The notes: generated by a model not told the origin, from the letters alone. A stretch of DNA of 64,000 bases from Caprella mutica (GCA_947561585.1 CANNZV010000926.1:218539-282538), one strand, 5' to 3'; shown: positions 46,379-59,150, numbered from the stretch's first letter. Numbers and translations: made by a program.

Positions 46379-48680
46379 AGGCAATGTTGCAACAATATTG
46401 AGGCAATTTTGCAACTGATATTGAAGCCATGTTTCAACAATAGTAAGGCATTGTTGCAATGATATTGAATTAATGGTGTAAAAATACTGAGAAAATTCTG
46501 CAACAATATCGAGGCAATGTTGCCTCGATATTGTTGCAACATTGCCTAACTTTTGGGGCAATGTTGCAAGAATATTGCATTAATTCTGAAACAATATTGG
46601 AGATGTGTTGCTAATGTAATAATATTGAATTGATGCTGTAACAACTAGATTACGTCCTTTCGGTAGAGCGCACACCTTTGCCGCTGCTTATAAATGACAT
46701 TGACCTCAATCTTTGACTCGTTCGCTCCCAAAAACTAATAAACTGTATAATGACTAATCGTCTTCCAAGATTCATGCAATATGGTTGAACACTTTTTGAG
46801 CTTGTGAGTCATAAATGACCTCGACCTTTGACCGAATTGATCCTAAAATTCTACTATGTATATGGTTCCTGGATATTGACCAGTCGTTTCACCAAGTTCC
46901 AGGCAATATGGTTAAGCACTTTTTGAGTTGTTGAATTATAAATGACCTTGACCTTGACCTTTGACCAGATCACTCCCAAAATTCTATCAGAAGGTTACTT
47001 GAAAATTAACAATCACCCCACAAAATTTCAGGCGATTTGATCGAATCCTTTTTCAGTTAGCGAATAACAAGATGATAAATCAATTAATTAATTAATGCCG
47101 TCTAAAATATAACTGTTACCGCAGTTGCACTAAATGTGATTTGTTTATTCCTTATTAGTCTTTAAAAGTATAAAAACTACTTTATAGAACTCCTGAATTT
47201 TTGGAACAGGAGTTAATAGCTATGCCTCAGTTAAATTTATTTTGTAGAAATTATTTCTCCGTCTAGTATTGTTGTGTCTAGGTTGCTACTAATTTCCTGT
47301 TGATTACCACGCTTTAAAAAATTTGGTTCAAATTACTCCTAATAGTTTACTACCAGTTCCATAAATTTTTTATTATAATAGGTTACAGTTAAGATTGTAT
47401 TTTTGAATTGTTCAAAGTTTAAATTGAATGTTTAGATTTAGCCATCAGCTACATTTTCGTTTATCTTAGTTTAAAACTTATCTTGCTCTCTATAATTTTT
47501 TAATCTAGCACATTCTTAATATTATTTGTTCTAAATCCAATACATTCATAGATGACAAAATATGCAACAATGTTTCTATATGAAATTAAATTTTGAGTGA
47601 TTCGTATGCTATTAAATTCCTGAAACTCAGGTACGAAATGAAGTCGAAATAATCGAGTCAAGAAAATCTCTTACAATAACCTTCCGCAAAATGCGAAGGT
47701 AATAATGAAGCAATGCTGTAATATTAGTGAAGTAATGTTGCGAAAATATTTCCCAATATTGTAACAATATTGAGGCAATGTTGAAACCAAGAATCATTTT
47801 ATGGGAAGAAAATTTGATTTTTTTTCGTGAGAATATTTTCAATCATTATTAGCATTGTTTTCAAAATGAAATTTGAAACTCTCTTCCTATTTTTTAAAAT
47901 TGATGGTTCTCAAACTAGAAAAATTATCAAATAATTTCGCACACAATCTTAGTTCGCTTGCCATAATTATTCATCAGGAATGACTCGTCTATTTTCTTTA
48001 CTTTTCATTACATTTTATGGAATAAATGTATATTCAATCAAATTAATAAATTTAAATCTAAATAAATTCACCAGAAAATAATAATCTTTTCAATTCGATA
48101 TCTTTATTCTTTAAATCGATTTAACTTTTTTAATAATTAATAAAGTTTCCGTTTATTTTTAATAGGGAATTTTATTATTTTTGAATATATTAATTTGAAT
48201 GAATGTACATTTATTAAATAAAATGTAATGAAAAGTATAGAAAATAGATGAGTCATTGTTGGTGAATAATTATGGCAAGCGAACTAAGATTGTGTGGCAG
48301 ATTGTCTCATTATTTTTCCAATTAAGAGTATCTTCAATTTATAAAATCGGAAGAAGTTTCAAATTTCATTTTGAAAACAATACTATATATATTCTCACGA
48401 AAAATATATCAAAGTTTCTTCCCATACAACGATTCTTGGTTTCATCGTTGCCTTAATATTGTAACATTATTGGGACAATATTTTTGCTATATTACCTCAA
48501 CATTTTACAGCATTGTTTCAATATCCCTACAGCATTGACTCAATATTGTTACATAAATGGAATGATATTCCTGAAACATTGCCCTAATATTGTTACAACA
48601 TTGCTTCAAAATTCTTGCAACATTGCTTCAATATTGTTACAACATTGCCTCAATATCGCAATAACACTGTCCCTAAATGG
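46379..48680. mobile_element. large foldback element, caatattgttgcaacattgcc words
   Basis: The left arm carries tandem words 'gaggcaatgttgcaacaata' (46379-46640 and 47704-47790). The right arm carries the complement 'caatattgttacaacattgc' (48450-48680). Inside them, about 330 bp on each side are inverted copies meeting near 48090: 'cacacaatcttagttcgctt' with 'aagcgaactaagattgtgtg' is the clearest pair. Within the left words is a perfect 17-bp stem with a 4-nt loop (46500-46537). The repeat 46640-47703 is inserted in the left arm. No coding sequence. Confidence 0.8.
46640..47703. repeat. dispersed modular repeat, copy 2
   Basis: The same ends as 9233-9852: 'aactagattacgtcctttcg' at the left and 'ttccgcaaaatgcgaaggta' at the right. 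Three 'tgacc..actcccaaaattct' modules lie in 46690-47060. The stretch 47135-47680 is absent from copy 1 and is probably a further insertion. Both flanks are foldback words, so it inserted into the left arm of 46379-48680. Confidence 0.7.
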
Positions 48681-48689
48681 TTACACAAT

Positions 48690-49066
48690 TTCCCCGAAAA
48701 CTACTACCTCGTTACGACTAGTTTCTCCACCTACCTTTCTTCACTCTGTTCTCCCTTTCACTGTAATGAAGAGCAGAAGTTTTAAATATGTGAGCATTGT
48801 TTGGATACTCCGGAAAAGTAAACTGTTTACATTTATCATCTATCTAGAGTAAACATATAATTATATATTTTACACAATGACCTGCCATCTATTGGAGACA
48901 TCAGAACTAACCTCTAGGTAGGATTATCTTGGGCATTGAGGGAAAGGTATGGGGCTGTGGCCGCAGCAGCTGTGACAGTGTTTTTGTCTTGGATTGATTG
49001 TGTTAACACTCTAATCACTACAGTTCTAAATAGACTTTTGTCTTTTGGCTGCGATCCATTTACGCT
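48690..49066. other. no recognisable gene
   Basis: A short open frame (MRERYGAVAAAAVTVF, from 48936) runs into the repeat at 49067; I do not regard it as a gene. Confidence 0.35.
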
Positions 49067-49500
49067 TATAGTTCTATCATACTCTACTACGGTATTTGTA
49101 CTATCATACTATATGCACGCTTATTGTACTATCATACTATATGTACGCTTATTATACTATCATACTCTATATACTCTTATTGTATTATCATACTCTATGT
49201 ACGCTTATTATATTATCATACTCTATGTATGCTTACTACTAGATACTAGTAGTTATAACCTACTGAACATATTTAAAAAGGGAGGTATTGATAAATAGTA
49301 GATTACTAGGAAGGTATTGATTAACAATTGGAATTAGGTAACTAGGAAGCCATGGATGAGTAATTATAGATTACTAAGTAGGTTTTGATGAACACTAGCA
49401 GGTAACTAGGTACGTACTATTTAACACCACTAGGTACTAGATAGGTATTGATTAACAGTAGTAGGTAACATGATAGTTGGTAAACACTAGAAAGCAAATG
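49067..49500. repeat. 28-bp minisatellite and degenerate tail
   Basis: About six 28-bp units with 'gcttattgtactatcatact' up to 49235, followed by loose 'aggtattgattaacagtagt' and 'aggtaactagg' repeats to about 49500. Confidence 0.85.
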
Positions 49501-50357
49501 GGTAGGCATCTACAAATGTAAACAGAAAACTTTTATATATTACTTTTATATATAGCTTTATACATGTTTTTATCATTCATATTTGAAGACAAAATATACA
49601 ATCATAAAAGGTCAGTAGAATATTAAGTTAACCTTAAGAAGCACGCGAGTTATCACATTGAATGAGGTTATCCCAATCCTACTTTTATCTTGCACACTAT
49701 GTACAGGATGGCTCAGAGGTAACGTCGCACACTTCAAGACAACAGGAGAGAACTGATCAAGAGTTCGAGTCCTATCTTCATTTCTTCCCATTCAATTTTT
49801 ATATAACAATATGTAACCTTAAGATAATTGATATACCGCCACATACAACATGCAATAAAGTAAGAAATGGTAGTAAATATAGCATGATCTTTTGAATTGA
49901 TTCAATGATATATAATTTGTGTATTAGAATTATTTATTGATATAGTTAAAAATAGGATATTATATAATACTATTCTAGGTAGTTTTAACCGTAAATATAT
50001 GTTCACGGCAATAATATGTTTTTTGAACCAATCGTGTGAATTATTTGAAATTAGTCTTAGTATTATTTCAATTAAATTATTATTGATTTTAAATTTATTG
50101 ACCAAAATTGATTTTATGAGTGCGATCACCAATTAGTTCATCTGTATACTCAAATATTGAACCAAACTCACCTACATTCTGTTTACATTTTTTCTCGGAG
50201 AATTTTATTAACACTCTTGATAGATAATACATATTTATTAACCAAACTATAAAACAATTACTACCGACAACGAAAACAATTCAGTCAAATAAAATTATCA
50301 AAGTACATTGTAATAGATTATAAAATTTCGAAAATACATTTTTACCAACAATTATAG
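49501..50357. other. no recognisable gene
   Basis: AT-rich. 'tacaggatggctcagaggta' at 49702 might be an element end, but no partner was found. Confidence 0.35.
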
Positions 50358-51443
50358 GGTGCTAGGACAATTGCCACCCGCGGACAATTGCCACCCGCGG
50401 ATAATTGCCACCCCCGGACAATTGCCACCCGGACAATTGCCACCCCCGGACAATTGCCACCCAAGTAAATAATATCAGGCCTCTTAACTTTAAAAATGGT
50501 GATAAAATATGTATATTATTGTTGTACGATTAATTATTAATTATATACATTTTAAGATAAAAAATATTATTATTTGATTTCTGAATGTGCTTTTTAAATC
50601 TTATATTTTGATGTTAATTTCACATATCACAGTTTTCTAATTTCATATTATTTTCAAATTTTACAAATTTGTCATCGTGCACTCAGACCAATTTTAAAAT
50701 ATCTACAAGCATAATAATTATAAAATTTATTTTTAGAAATGTGAAATTAGTGGAAAATCTTTAGGGATACATCTCTCTCTTGACTGCAAATGCATTACGT
50801 CTTTGAAATATTATTTTCTATTAAATTACATCTCCTGGATCATTTCTTTTACACTCACCCAATTATATATATTGAATTTACAACACTAATAGATTTTCTT
50901 AAACACCACGCATCTATAATTTTAAGCCAATTAACTTTTTCACAGATTATTAGTTTATTTGAAACTGCACTAACTTATCACATATATAGTCTGTACGGGA
51001 TGACTGCTTACATGCCAATGAGCATCTCAACTCATAGATATCCTGGAATATGGATATTTGTTATTAATGATAGTATTGATAAAGGAAGATATTTTCAATT
51101 AACTGAGGACATGATCAATTGAATAATGGAAATAATTCGTATAATAACAACATATAATTTATTAAATCAACTATGGGGAATAATTAATTTTATAAAAAAA
51201 TAGTAAATGTGGAATGAAATTTTTTATCTTATAATGTATACAATTAATAATTAATCGTACAAAAATATTATACATATTTTATCACCATTTTTAAAGTTAA
51301 GAGGCCTGATAATAAATATTTGGGTGGCAATTGTCCGGGGGTGGCAATTGTCCGGGGGTGGCAATTGTCCGGGTGGCAATTGTCCGAGGGTGGCAATTGT
51401 CCGTGGGTGGCAATTGTCCGCGGGTGGCAATTGTCCGGTCACG
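50358..51443. mobile_element. foldback-like element, ggacaattgccaccc words
   Basis: Left end GGTGCTAGGACAATTGCC; right end (complement) CGTGACCGGACAATTGCC. Each end has six to seven tandem words 'cggacaattgccaccc', and the inverted homology continues about 110 bp inward. It is flanked by a perfect 9-bp direct repeat CAATTATAG (50349-50357 and 51444-51452). The interior has an open frame of about 110 codons (50790-51122) that I do not recognise and do not trust. Confidence 0.93.
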
Positions 51444-51614
51444 CAATTATAGGAACATATTTTTGTTATAATAAAGTGATAATGAACAACTTTAGAAAGG
51501 AAACATATTATAACATTAATTTAGCTTCCTCTAAAATAAGTTAATGAAAGGTATTTTCTTCTGTAAAGATCTATTCTTATTGCGTTTAATGGTAAAATAT
51601 CCTCTTTATAAATA

Positions 51615-51824
51615 CAGTATAACTCCTCTTAGGTGAAAGTAGAGTCATGAGTAGGAAAACTATTCTGAATAGTGGACGAATTTTATTTAGTCGGCCATGA
51701 ATAGCCATCAGTTTTTTAGAAACTGATGGCTATTCATGTCAGTCTAAAGAAAAGTTGTCCACTACACCAGAAAGTTACTACTCAGGACTCTACATTCACT
51801 AAGGAGGAGTCCATTATAACGGAG
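51615..51824. mobile_element. 210-bp foldback MITE, strong hairpin
   Basis: Nearly the whole element is one inverted repeat: 'actcctcttaggtgaaagta' at the left pairs with 'tacattcactaaggaggagt' at the right. The centre is a perfect 19-bp stem, catgaatagccatcagttt with its complement, and a 5-nt loop (51698-51740). The end CAGTATAACTCCTCTTA after TA resembles pogo-type termini. It begins 42 bp past the stop of GT31 copy 2, so it probably lies in that gene's 3' UTR. Confidence 0.75.
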
Positions 51825-51865
51825 TTTTAATTTATAAAAAAGCTTCTGGTTCAATCCGGTTCAAT

Positions 51866-52058
51866 CTATCTTGTTTTAGATGTTCCTTCGATTCGTCTCC
51901 ACATTTCGCGCATCTCAAACGGTTTGCCAAAACCATGACAGCCGATGACATTTTTGTAGTTCCCATGTCTTTCTTTCGGAAACATGATAAAATGTTTGTT
52001 GTGAATGGGAATGATGTTGGCTCGTGCTGCACACATTCCTAGATACACATCATCGAAC
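51866..52058 (-). CDS. GT31 copy 2, exon 2
   Basis: 193 bases, ending in TAG (51866-51868). It carries FDDVYLGMC, then HNKHFIMFPKERHG and a C-terminal helix. The frame and phase match the end of exon 1. Confidence 0.82.
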
Positions 52059-54491
52059 CTGAAAATGGAAACTTTTAACAAGGATGCTTCAATAGGAAAT
52101 TGAAAGGAGTTTTTAAGATTGTTAGAAAAAGTACATCAACAATAAACTGAATAACATGGGAAATAAATAAAAACTTATACATTTTTCTCAAGGACTAAGA
52201 AGACCTAATAACGTTAATATTTAATTAGGAGATATGGAGACATCGGTTCTTTTTTACCTTAATACTTCATTTGCGGGAGGGGAGGATAATATTTTTGAAA
52301 AATTTATATTTTATTTTGGGAAAAATTCCCTGACATTTCTCCCAAAAATCTTACTGCGATGTTTAATAACCATCATTGTCACAATGAAGGACATCTATAA
52401 ATATTCTGTGAAATTAAAACCGAAATTCTGAAGCGACAACTATCATACCACTAATTTTCACTTAACTATTTGGACGTTCTGTCGTACTGGGAGTCAGTTC
52501 ATCTAAAATTTTAAATCAAACTAACTACCTTCTCCCACTTTCGTCACTATAACAACATTATAGTTCAACTTTTGTCAGTTCATCCTACATCTTCAGAAAT
52601 CTGATGTCTGGCCGTTATGTTTTAAAAAGCTGATGGTTGAGCTTTTTGCGGAAGCAAAAAATTAGCCCAAAATTTAAATCCAATAGGTAACATAACTTGT
52701 ATTTAGTGATAAAAATGTGTTTGAAGTCCTTCACAAATTTGGATATAAATAGCAACTAATTGAAAGTTCTCTTATTTTGTCAATTAATGTTGTCATTCAC
52801 GATGAAATGGTTAATCTTATTAGAACAGTGGAGAACCTTTTTCTAAATAAGCTAATGATGCGATTTACCATCTTAGAAATTTAATACGATTGATATAGAA
52901 TATTCTTAAAGTCACAAAGAGTTAAGAAATATTCTTTATTAGAATAATGATATATTTCATTTGATAAGAGTTAATTCCGTTAAGAAATCAAATGACAAGG
53001 ATTAGCTTATTTCTCGTATCTATCAATTATTGTAATTTGCTTCCAATTTCATCAACTTAATCCCAATCGAACTGTTCTACAAATCATACATCTCAAGTTT
53101 ATTTAATTATGTAAGGAGAGACGAGGGTTCGTTTCTGCGGAATGCAACGTTACTGAGACATTATTGGCTGAGTGAGGCACAGTGCCTCAGTCTCTCATTT
53201 TTGCGTCCCAATGACATAAACTACCTACACTTTGTTTTATGATGTATTTTGCGTGTAATTTAGAGGACTTTTTCCTTAAACGACCTGAGAAACATATGTG
53301 TAAGCCTTAAGTTATTAGAACATATTTATAGTTGTCTAGAGTTATATTAATTAAGCACAATAATTTTGAATTTTATATAATAATGACGTACAAGTTAATT
53401 CCGGGCCTAAAGGTTTAACTTTCAATCTCCGATCACCCCAAACACTTCTGGCAGTTCGATGACAGTTAATGTCAGAAATCAGGAATGATATTTTAAATAA
53501 AAACTTACTTGAATTTTTCAACATAAAGTGACGCATTGTAGAGTTTGTTGAAACTTTTGTTAGAGAGAATGTGCATTCCGCCCGATGCGTAGGATGGAAA
53601 GAAGTCGTAAGGATACTGTTCCATCGTCAAATAAAATTTACTGCTTTTCTTTCTTTTTGGTATAGCTTTGGTGAAGACAAATCCAGCCCATAGATTTTGA
53701 CTGGATCCATGGACAAGAGGTGTAGGAGCAAATCTAGTAGACAGATAGTTCAGAGGATTTCGAAGGAATTTAAAGACGTTAGAAATGGATACAACGAAAT
53801 CGTCATCGACGAATGTATAATAATCAACGTTTTTGCAGTTCCTGCTGATCCAATCGAATGCCATGACAATTTTCAAAGTGCAGTTATGATAAGCTTCTTG
53901 AAAATCAGCCTGAATAATGTCAGTGATGCTACTATTTTTACTCTCTGGATATGTTCGTTCATGAGAATTCATTCCTAGTAGAAAAACTGTTCTGACAACG
54001 TTTCCTTCGTATGTTCCAGATTTGCCCCAAGTTTCTCTTATAGCGTTTCTCCTTTCATGATTATTTAAAGCACTTCTCACTAGAAAAAGAATATTAACCC
54101 CTCCGCCAATTGGTGTAAAATCGCACTGATCGCTATTAACTGATGAATAGTCGAAATGGAAAACATCTGCAGGTTTGTCATTTGATTTCAATTTCTTAAT
54201 CAACTCTGACACAGATATTGGACTTCTCGCAGTTACCATTGGCAAATTAACTGTTTTATTAGCAATTTTTGAGGAATACACATGTTTCAAAACAAACGTT
54301 GAGGAATTCACTTTTTTCGAAGATATTCCATTGTTGTACGGTTTCGTACAATTGATTCGCATAGTTCGCACAAATTTAAATGCCATCAAGTAGTTGATTG
54401 TTAGAAAGCACGCTATCATTGCTAGACAAAGTGAAAACCAAACTCTTTTTGACTTTAAGATATGATGAATCTTGTATTTATTGCTCTTCAT
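51866..54491 (-). CDS. beta-1,3-glycosyltransferase (GT31) copy 2, two exons
   Basis: Join of 54491-53509 and 52058-51866, 391 residues. A Golgi type II membrane enzyme of family GT31 (UDP-sugar:beta-1,3 transfer); the exact sugar cannot be told. It has a basic tail, a membrane anchor at about 17-41, stem, RETWG 152-156, metal-binding VDDDF 228-232, and SYASGG 300-305. In exon 2 comes FDDVYLGMC (329-337), the (E/D)DVxxG motif, then a Lys/Arg-rich end. The donor GTAAGT (53508) and acceptor 'ccattttcag' give a phase-2 intron of 1450 bp. The start is the first ATG of the frame; upstream in frame is TAA, and the more distal ATG of copy 1 is changed. The intron part 53110-53480 matches the intron of copy 1 but lacks both TTAA MITEs. 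Confidence 0.88.
53509..54491 (-). CDS. GT31 copy 2, exon 1
   Basis: Codes for residues 1-327 plus two bases of codon 328; it carries the membrane anchor and most catalytic motifs. Protein identity to copy 1 is high over the lumenal domain; the stem region (about 60-92) is the variable part, with short deletions. Confidence 0.88.
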
Positions 54492-54904
54492 ATTTCTATA
54501 GATTTGTGGAGAGACAGTTTTCCAATATGCTGATTTCTCTCTAATGTTTCTTTATAGAATGATGCTCCTGAGTGACTTAAATACAGATGTTCACCGTTCA
54601 CAATGAGCAAATAACTACTGATCAGCTATTTGAATATTTTAATACTTTTTTTATCACAATCCAATTACTGGTAAATCGGAACACCTGTTTTATTTGTGGA
54701 GCTAGAACATCTGAGTTCTTTGTGCGAGAGTGCAATTAAATATTCGTATTTCTATTTCTGTTCATTGAGTATAGCCTTTCAGGTCATGAAAGGATTTAAT
54801 GTTTTTCATACTTAAAACATAAAAAAACTAAGGAATTCACGCATGGATTTAGTTGCACTATTAATCGATGTTTAAGTATATCAACTTTAGTATTTATTAT
54901 AGTC

Positions 54905-56325
54905 GGTGCTAGAGAATTCATCCAAGGAAAATTCGATCACTGAATATTCGTCATTGGAAAATTCGTTCACCGAAAATGATTATTGGTCCGTGCAGCTTAT
55001 TTCTGAAATTAAGAATACAACAATATATGTAAGAGATAATTGCAGTCGCTTAAAATTTTATTTTAAATATAGTAAATTAAAAACAAATTGTATAAAACTT
55101 GAATTAAATTTGACTTACATGTCATTAGGGACATGTATGAAGTAAATACATATTTAAATATGAAATAACGTAACTACACAGTTAGTCTTTATATCGCTTA
55201 TATAATATACAGTTTTGACATAAAATAAATCACAATTATAATTGTATTAACTATCTTCGTAGCAAAAGCTATAATGCTTATGTTTGTTCGTGGGTCCATG
55301 CAGAAAATTAGGGTAATTTCTTGTGTTTGCAGACTGGCCCTTAACGGAATAAAGCGTTATATTTAATTTCTTTTTCACGGAGGTAAATTAGGAGAGGGCC
55401 TACCAGAAGACACCATGCATAGTATTTTGCGTCTGCAAGTGTGTTGTTTTGTACTTCTCTTCAGTTGATGGTAATTACTAATAAGAAATTCATGGCAAAC
55501 TAAATTCTTATTGCAATCTTTTTCTCCTGCTGGCCCGGCATCAGTAAAATAATGAAACTGCATACTTTTTATGATATACAGGCAGGCCCCGTTTTAATAC
55601 AACCAAGTCTTATCAAATATGTTAATTGCGAGGTAATTATTGATGTTATTACATTACTTAGATATAGAAAACGGCGAAACGGACACATTTTTAGTGGTGT
55701 TTATTTCACGGTAACTATAATAATCATCAATAGTAGTATTCAGATTAGGATATTAGATGCAATATTAGTTCAGAAATTTGTTTTTCACAGCACAATAAAT
55801 TTAACAGTGACTACATACATAATGATATGCAACATACTACTTAACAAGTGATATAAAAGAATTAACTAGATATTGGTATTTTTTGTTTTACGTTTAATTA
55901 TTAAAATGTAAAAACGTCCGTATTATTGGACTGCTTCATATTTTCAAACTCATAATAAAACTATATATAATAATTATTATTTACCTCTGTTGTGATTATT
56001 TTAGTTCATTCGTATCCACACATCTATTCTTGTAAGTCTTGTTCAAAATTTTAGATACTCATAACTAACTAATTAATGCAAAATATAAAACGAGGTAAAT
56101 AACTTATAATAAACAGTCAACCCGTGTAGCATACCTAATTTTATAACTGTTATCGATAGAGAAACCTTTTTTATCAATTCATTTGAAATGTTTCGACTCT
56201 AGTCACTTTTATAATGTAATGAAAAAAAAATAGTATGAAATGTATCCCATAAGCACTTTAAAATACAAAATAAAGCAATTCGTGGACGAATTGTCCGTGG
56301 ACCAAATGTCCTAGACCCAGTATAA
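54905..56325. mobile_element. possible foldback-like element, both ends
   Basis: The left end GGTGCTAGAGAATTC is followed by words 'aaggaaaattcgatcactga' and 'attggaaaattcgttcaccg'. At the right, the complement reads GGTCTAGGACATTTGG, then 'ggacaattcgtccacg'. The two sets of words are similar but not identical, so they may be the two ends of one 1.4-kb element or two different fragments. The interior is AT-rich and no gene is recognised. Confidence 0.4.
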
Positions 56326-56556
56326 TGTATGTCGGTTATAGTACATAGTTAATGTACTATGTTGTATTCATTAAGTTGGTTGTACTGCACAATTCATGAT
56401 TGTTTGAAACTTTAATCTTGATACATGTAAAATAATAATATTAATCTAATTAGCGTTCTTAACACCTGAAGATGTTGTTGGCGTGAGTAATGAATTTATA
56501 CGGGGATGGCAATTAGGTTTTAAACTACTTGTGAAGTTGATGTAAAGCGTTGAAGT

Positions 56557-56757
56557 TTGAAAAAAACTCGTTTTCTATTGGTTGTAGTTAACAATTTCTT
56601 TTGTCCTGTAGTACATTCATATACGATATTGAATGATATGTTATGGCATAGAAGGTTCGGTCATTTAGGGAGGGATAATATGAGTAAAATTATCCGAAAG
56701 GATCTAGTAATAGGTTTGGATAATAAACTGAATGCGATAGAAGGTGTTTGTTAACAC
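56557..56757 (+). pseudogene. Copia-type retrotransposon fragment
   Basis: The frame contains LNDMLWHRRFGHLGRDNMSK, which matches the LWHRRLGHL core of the GAG-pre-integrase region of Ty1/Copia polyproteins. Only about 65 codons remain, ending at a stop; flanking pol domains were not recognised. Confidence 0.7.
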
Positions 56758-56759
56758 AA

Positions 56760-57655
56760 ATTTCTTTGTGAATGAAAATATAACACCAAGTCGCAGTACT
56801 CTCTTATGGGCCTTTCGTCAGTTGAAAAGGAAGCGCCCAGAAGCTCTGTCAGGATGTAATTCTGAAAACGGCAAAGTTTTTGTTTGGGTCATAGTAGGCA
56901 ATTCGTGCAAAAAAAGGGGTCAACCTCGGACAAATTGCAACAGAAAGTCGGTAAACCGTTTTATATTCTGAAAAATGCCTTCTATAACATATCAAAACTC
57001 TTAAGGAATCCCGGTGGTAGAAAACTCTATAAAAGCATTCCAAAATGTCAGCCGTAAAACTGATATAAACCTATATCTCCACTCAGAAATGACTTATTAC
57101 TTTGATTTTAAAATGTTGAACATACATTTTCTAGCACCAGAAATCCAATGAAATACATTTTAATAAGCTAATCCTGACAAAAAAATCCGAAATGCCGACC
57201 ATTTTAAATAAAATATTAACTTTAACTCTGAATCGATTTGGAAGCAATCTTTTGAAAAAATGACTTACTTTTTCATATAATTACATACGATTAGATAAAA
57301 ATGAAGATTACAAATGGTAAGATACTCATATTATGAGCATTTATTCAAATATATTAGGAGTATATCAGAGCTCTCTCCAGTCATGAGATGTATAAAGAGA
57401 ACATGAATGTCTTAGCGGCTTAGCGAGTTGTGCCATATTATTTGCGCACACCAAGCTCCTTATTGAGTAGCTAACAGTAATACTTAGGAAATATTAGTTT
57501 CTTATCTTTGCCTGTTACTCTTTTTCAAATGGAAAATTCTTCCTTATTGTTTGCCAATGAATGTGTAAATATTAAATGAAAGTTATTAAGGAGGAAAAAT
57601 ACTGAAAAGTCTATTCGTTGAGCTTCTATAAAAAAATTAATGAGATAAAAATTCA
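56760..57655. other. no recognisable gene
   Basis: AT-rich sequence; nothing supported. Confidence 0.4.
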
Positions 57656-57659
57656 CTCA

Positions 57660-59150
57660 TTCATTTATCAGCTATCTGCAAGAGAGAACACACTTCTGCT
57701 CAGATCCGAGCTTGATTATTTTCTCGACAGAGGTACATGCAACCAGACAAGTTAATGTGGATTCAGCCAAAACTGTTGGAACTGCTATCACGTTGGCTTC
57801 CAAATCGGCAGTATTGATTGATGATGAGGCAGTACAGGTGGATTCCCAGTTGCTTTTCCAGCGATTGACCATCGATGCAAAACATACAGAGGACCTGCAG
57901 TCTGTGTTTAAATATGAACTATGCAGTTACGCACCAGCTCTATTTGGTTCCACACTTCTGCTCCGACAGCCACATATGCCAGTGCTAGCCGAGGCTATTT
58001 GAACTCTCTTGACACACGACGCATCTGGAATCACAAGCCAAGTCCACTACGTGTTGGATGGTGGGGCACTTTTCTAGCGCATTCCATGGACACGTGGCTC
58101 AACAAACAAAAGTATCTGCACGCAGTACACAGAGTATGTGGAAAGGAATTATGAACAGACAGCAGTCGTGTTTGATGACTATGATGGTACATCAACAAAG
58201 AATACAACACACCAGAGACGTACGAGAGGGCATGCTAGAGCAACAGTGACGTTTGATGAAGATATGTTGGTGACAATGAAAAAAGAAAGATTCCTGGGAA
58301 ACAAGCAGCTCTTCATAAACATGTTCAACACCAAACTATGGCCACAGAACTGATAGACACATCATTCTGCATAGTACAATAGGCAGCCACATCTGACACT
58401 GTGGTGATCGGAAACACAGATCTGATCATACTTCTCATCCACCACTCCAGCCTCAACTCATGTAACCTCTTCTTCCAACCAGAGCCAAAGAAGAATGTGA
58501 AAAAACACGTGCCTGAACATAAGGTATGTAAAGCTGCAGTTAGGCCCTTATGTATCACACCACAATTTATTCATATAAGATCTTATGGGTGGAGGTACTA
58601 CTAATCCAGTGCATGGCATTGACAAGGGAACTTCCCTCAAAAAATTTAAAACCAGTGCGCACTTCCGTGAACAAACGGATGTGTTCGAAAGACAGGCAGT
58701 GTCTAGTGATGATGTTGTAGATGCAGGAGATAAATCCATGTCATGCCCTTACAATGGGAAACCTAAAGAGTCACTAAACGTGTTGCGACATAGACGTTTC
58801 TGCCAGAAGCTCACGCCTCCGGGTCTTCTCATGTGCAACACCAAAGCCTACCACCCTCATCAGCAGAAGCAAAACACCACAGCCTTCGTTTCTACTACCA
58901 AGTCAAGAATTGGAAGGATATTGCAGCTAATGATCTATGGCCAGTCGACTTGGGTTGGCGGGAAATCAGTGGAGGACTCATGCCCGTACAGACAAAATTG
59001 CCACCAGCACCACAAAACCTACTCAAAGTATACGCTGCATCTTCCAGACAGACCGCAGCAGTCTGAAGTGCACTTGCAAGAAGTACGACAGAGACTGCTC
59101 AGCTGCATGTGGCAACTGTAGATGGTCGGCATGTACGAACTCAAGCCAAG
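57660..59150 (+). pseudogene. broken PIN-like/CXC repeat-gene copy
   Basis: A higher-GC stretch in which the frame changes several times. Pieces in order: FQRLTIDAKHTEDLQSVFKYELCSY (57869 on; shown in part), RVGWWGTFLAHSMDTW, VTFDEDMLVTMKKERFLGNK, VVIGNTDLIILLIHHSS, FFQPEPKKNVKKHVPEHK, SLNVLRHRRFCQKL, and a cysteine cluster CTCKKYDRDCSAACGNC. The T-D-L-IILL piece resembles the acidic motif of PIN/XPG-type nucleases. The cluster is a CXC (tesmin/TSO1-like) motif. I know this order of segments from multicopy, uncharacterised genes of invertebrates; the link to a transposon is not certain. In-frame stops and shifts make this copy non-functional. Confidence 0.6.

Noticed and set aside
49702..49760. 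mariner-type terminus 'tacaggatggctcag'
   Set aside because: No inverted partner or TA-bounded element could be found.
50790..51122. 110-codon frame inside the foldback-like element as a transposase
   Set aside because: No DDE-type or other motif; low-complexity AT-rich composition.
53697..53978. 93-codon plus-strand frame, also seen at 5003-5284
   Set aside because: It is conserved in both places only because it lies antisense to the GT31 catalytic exon.
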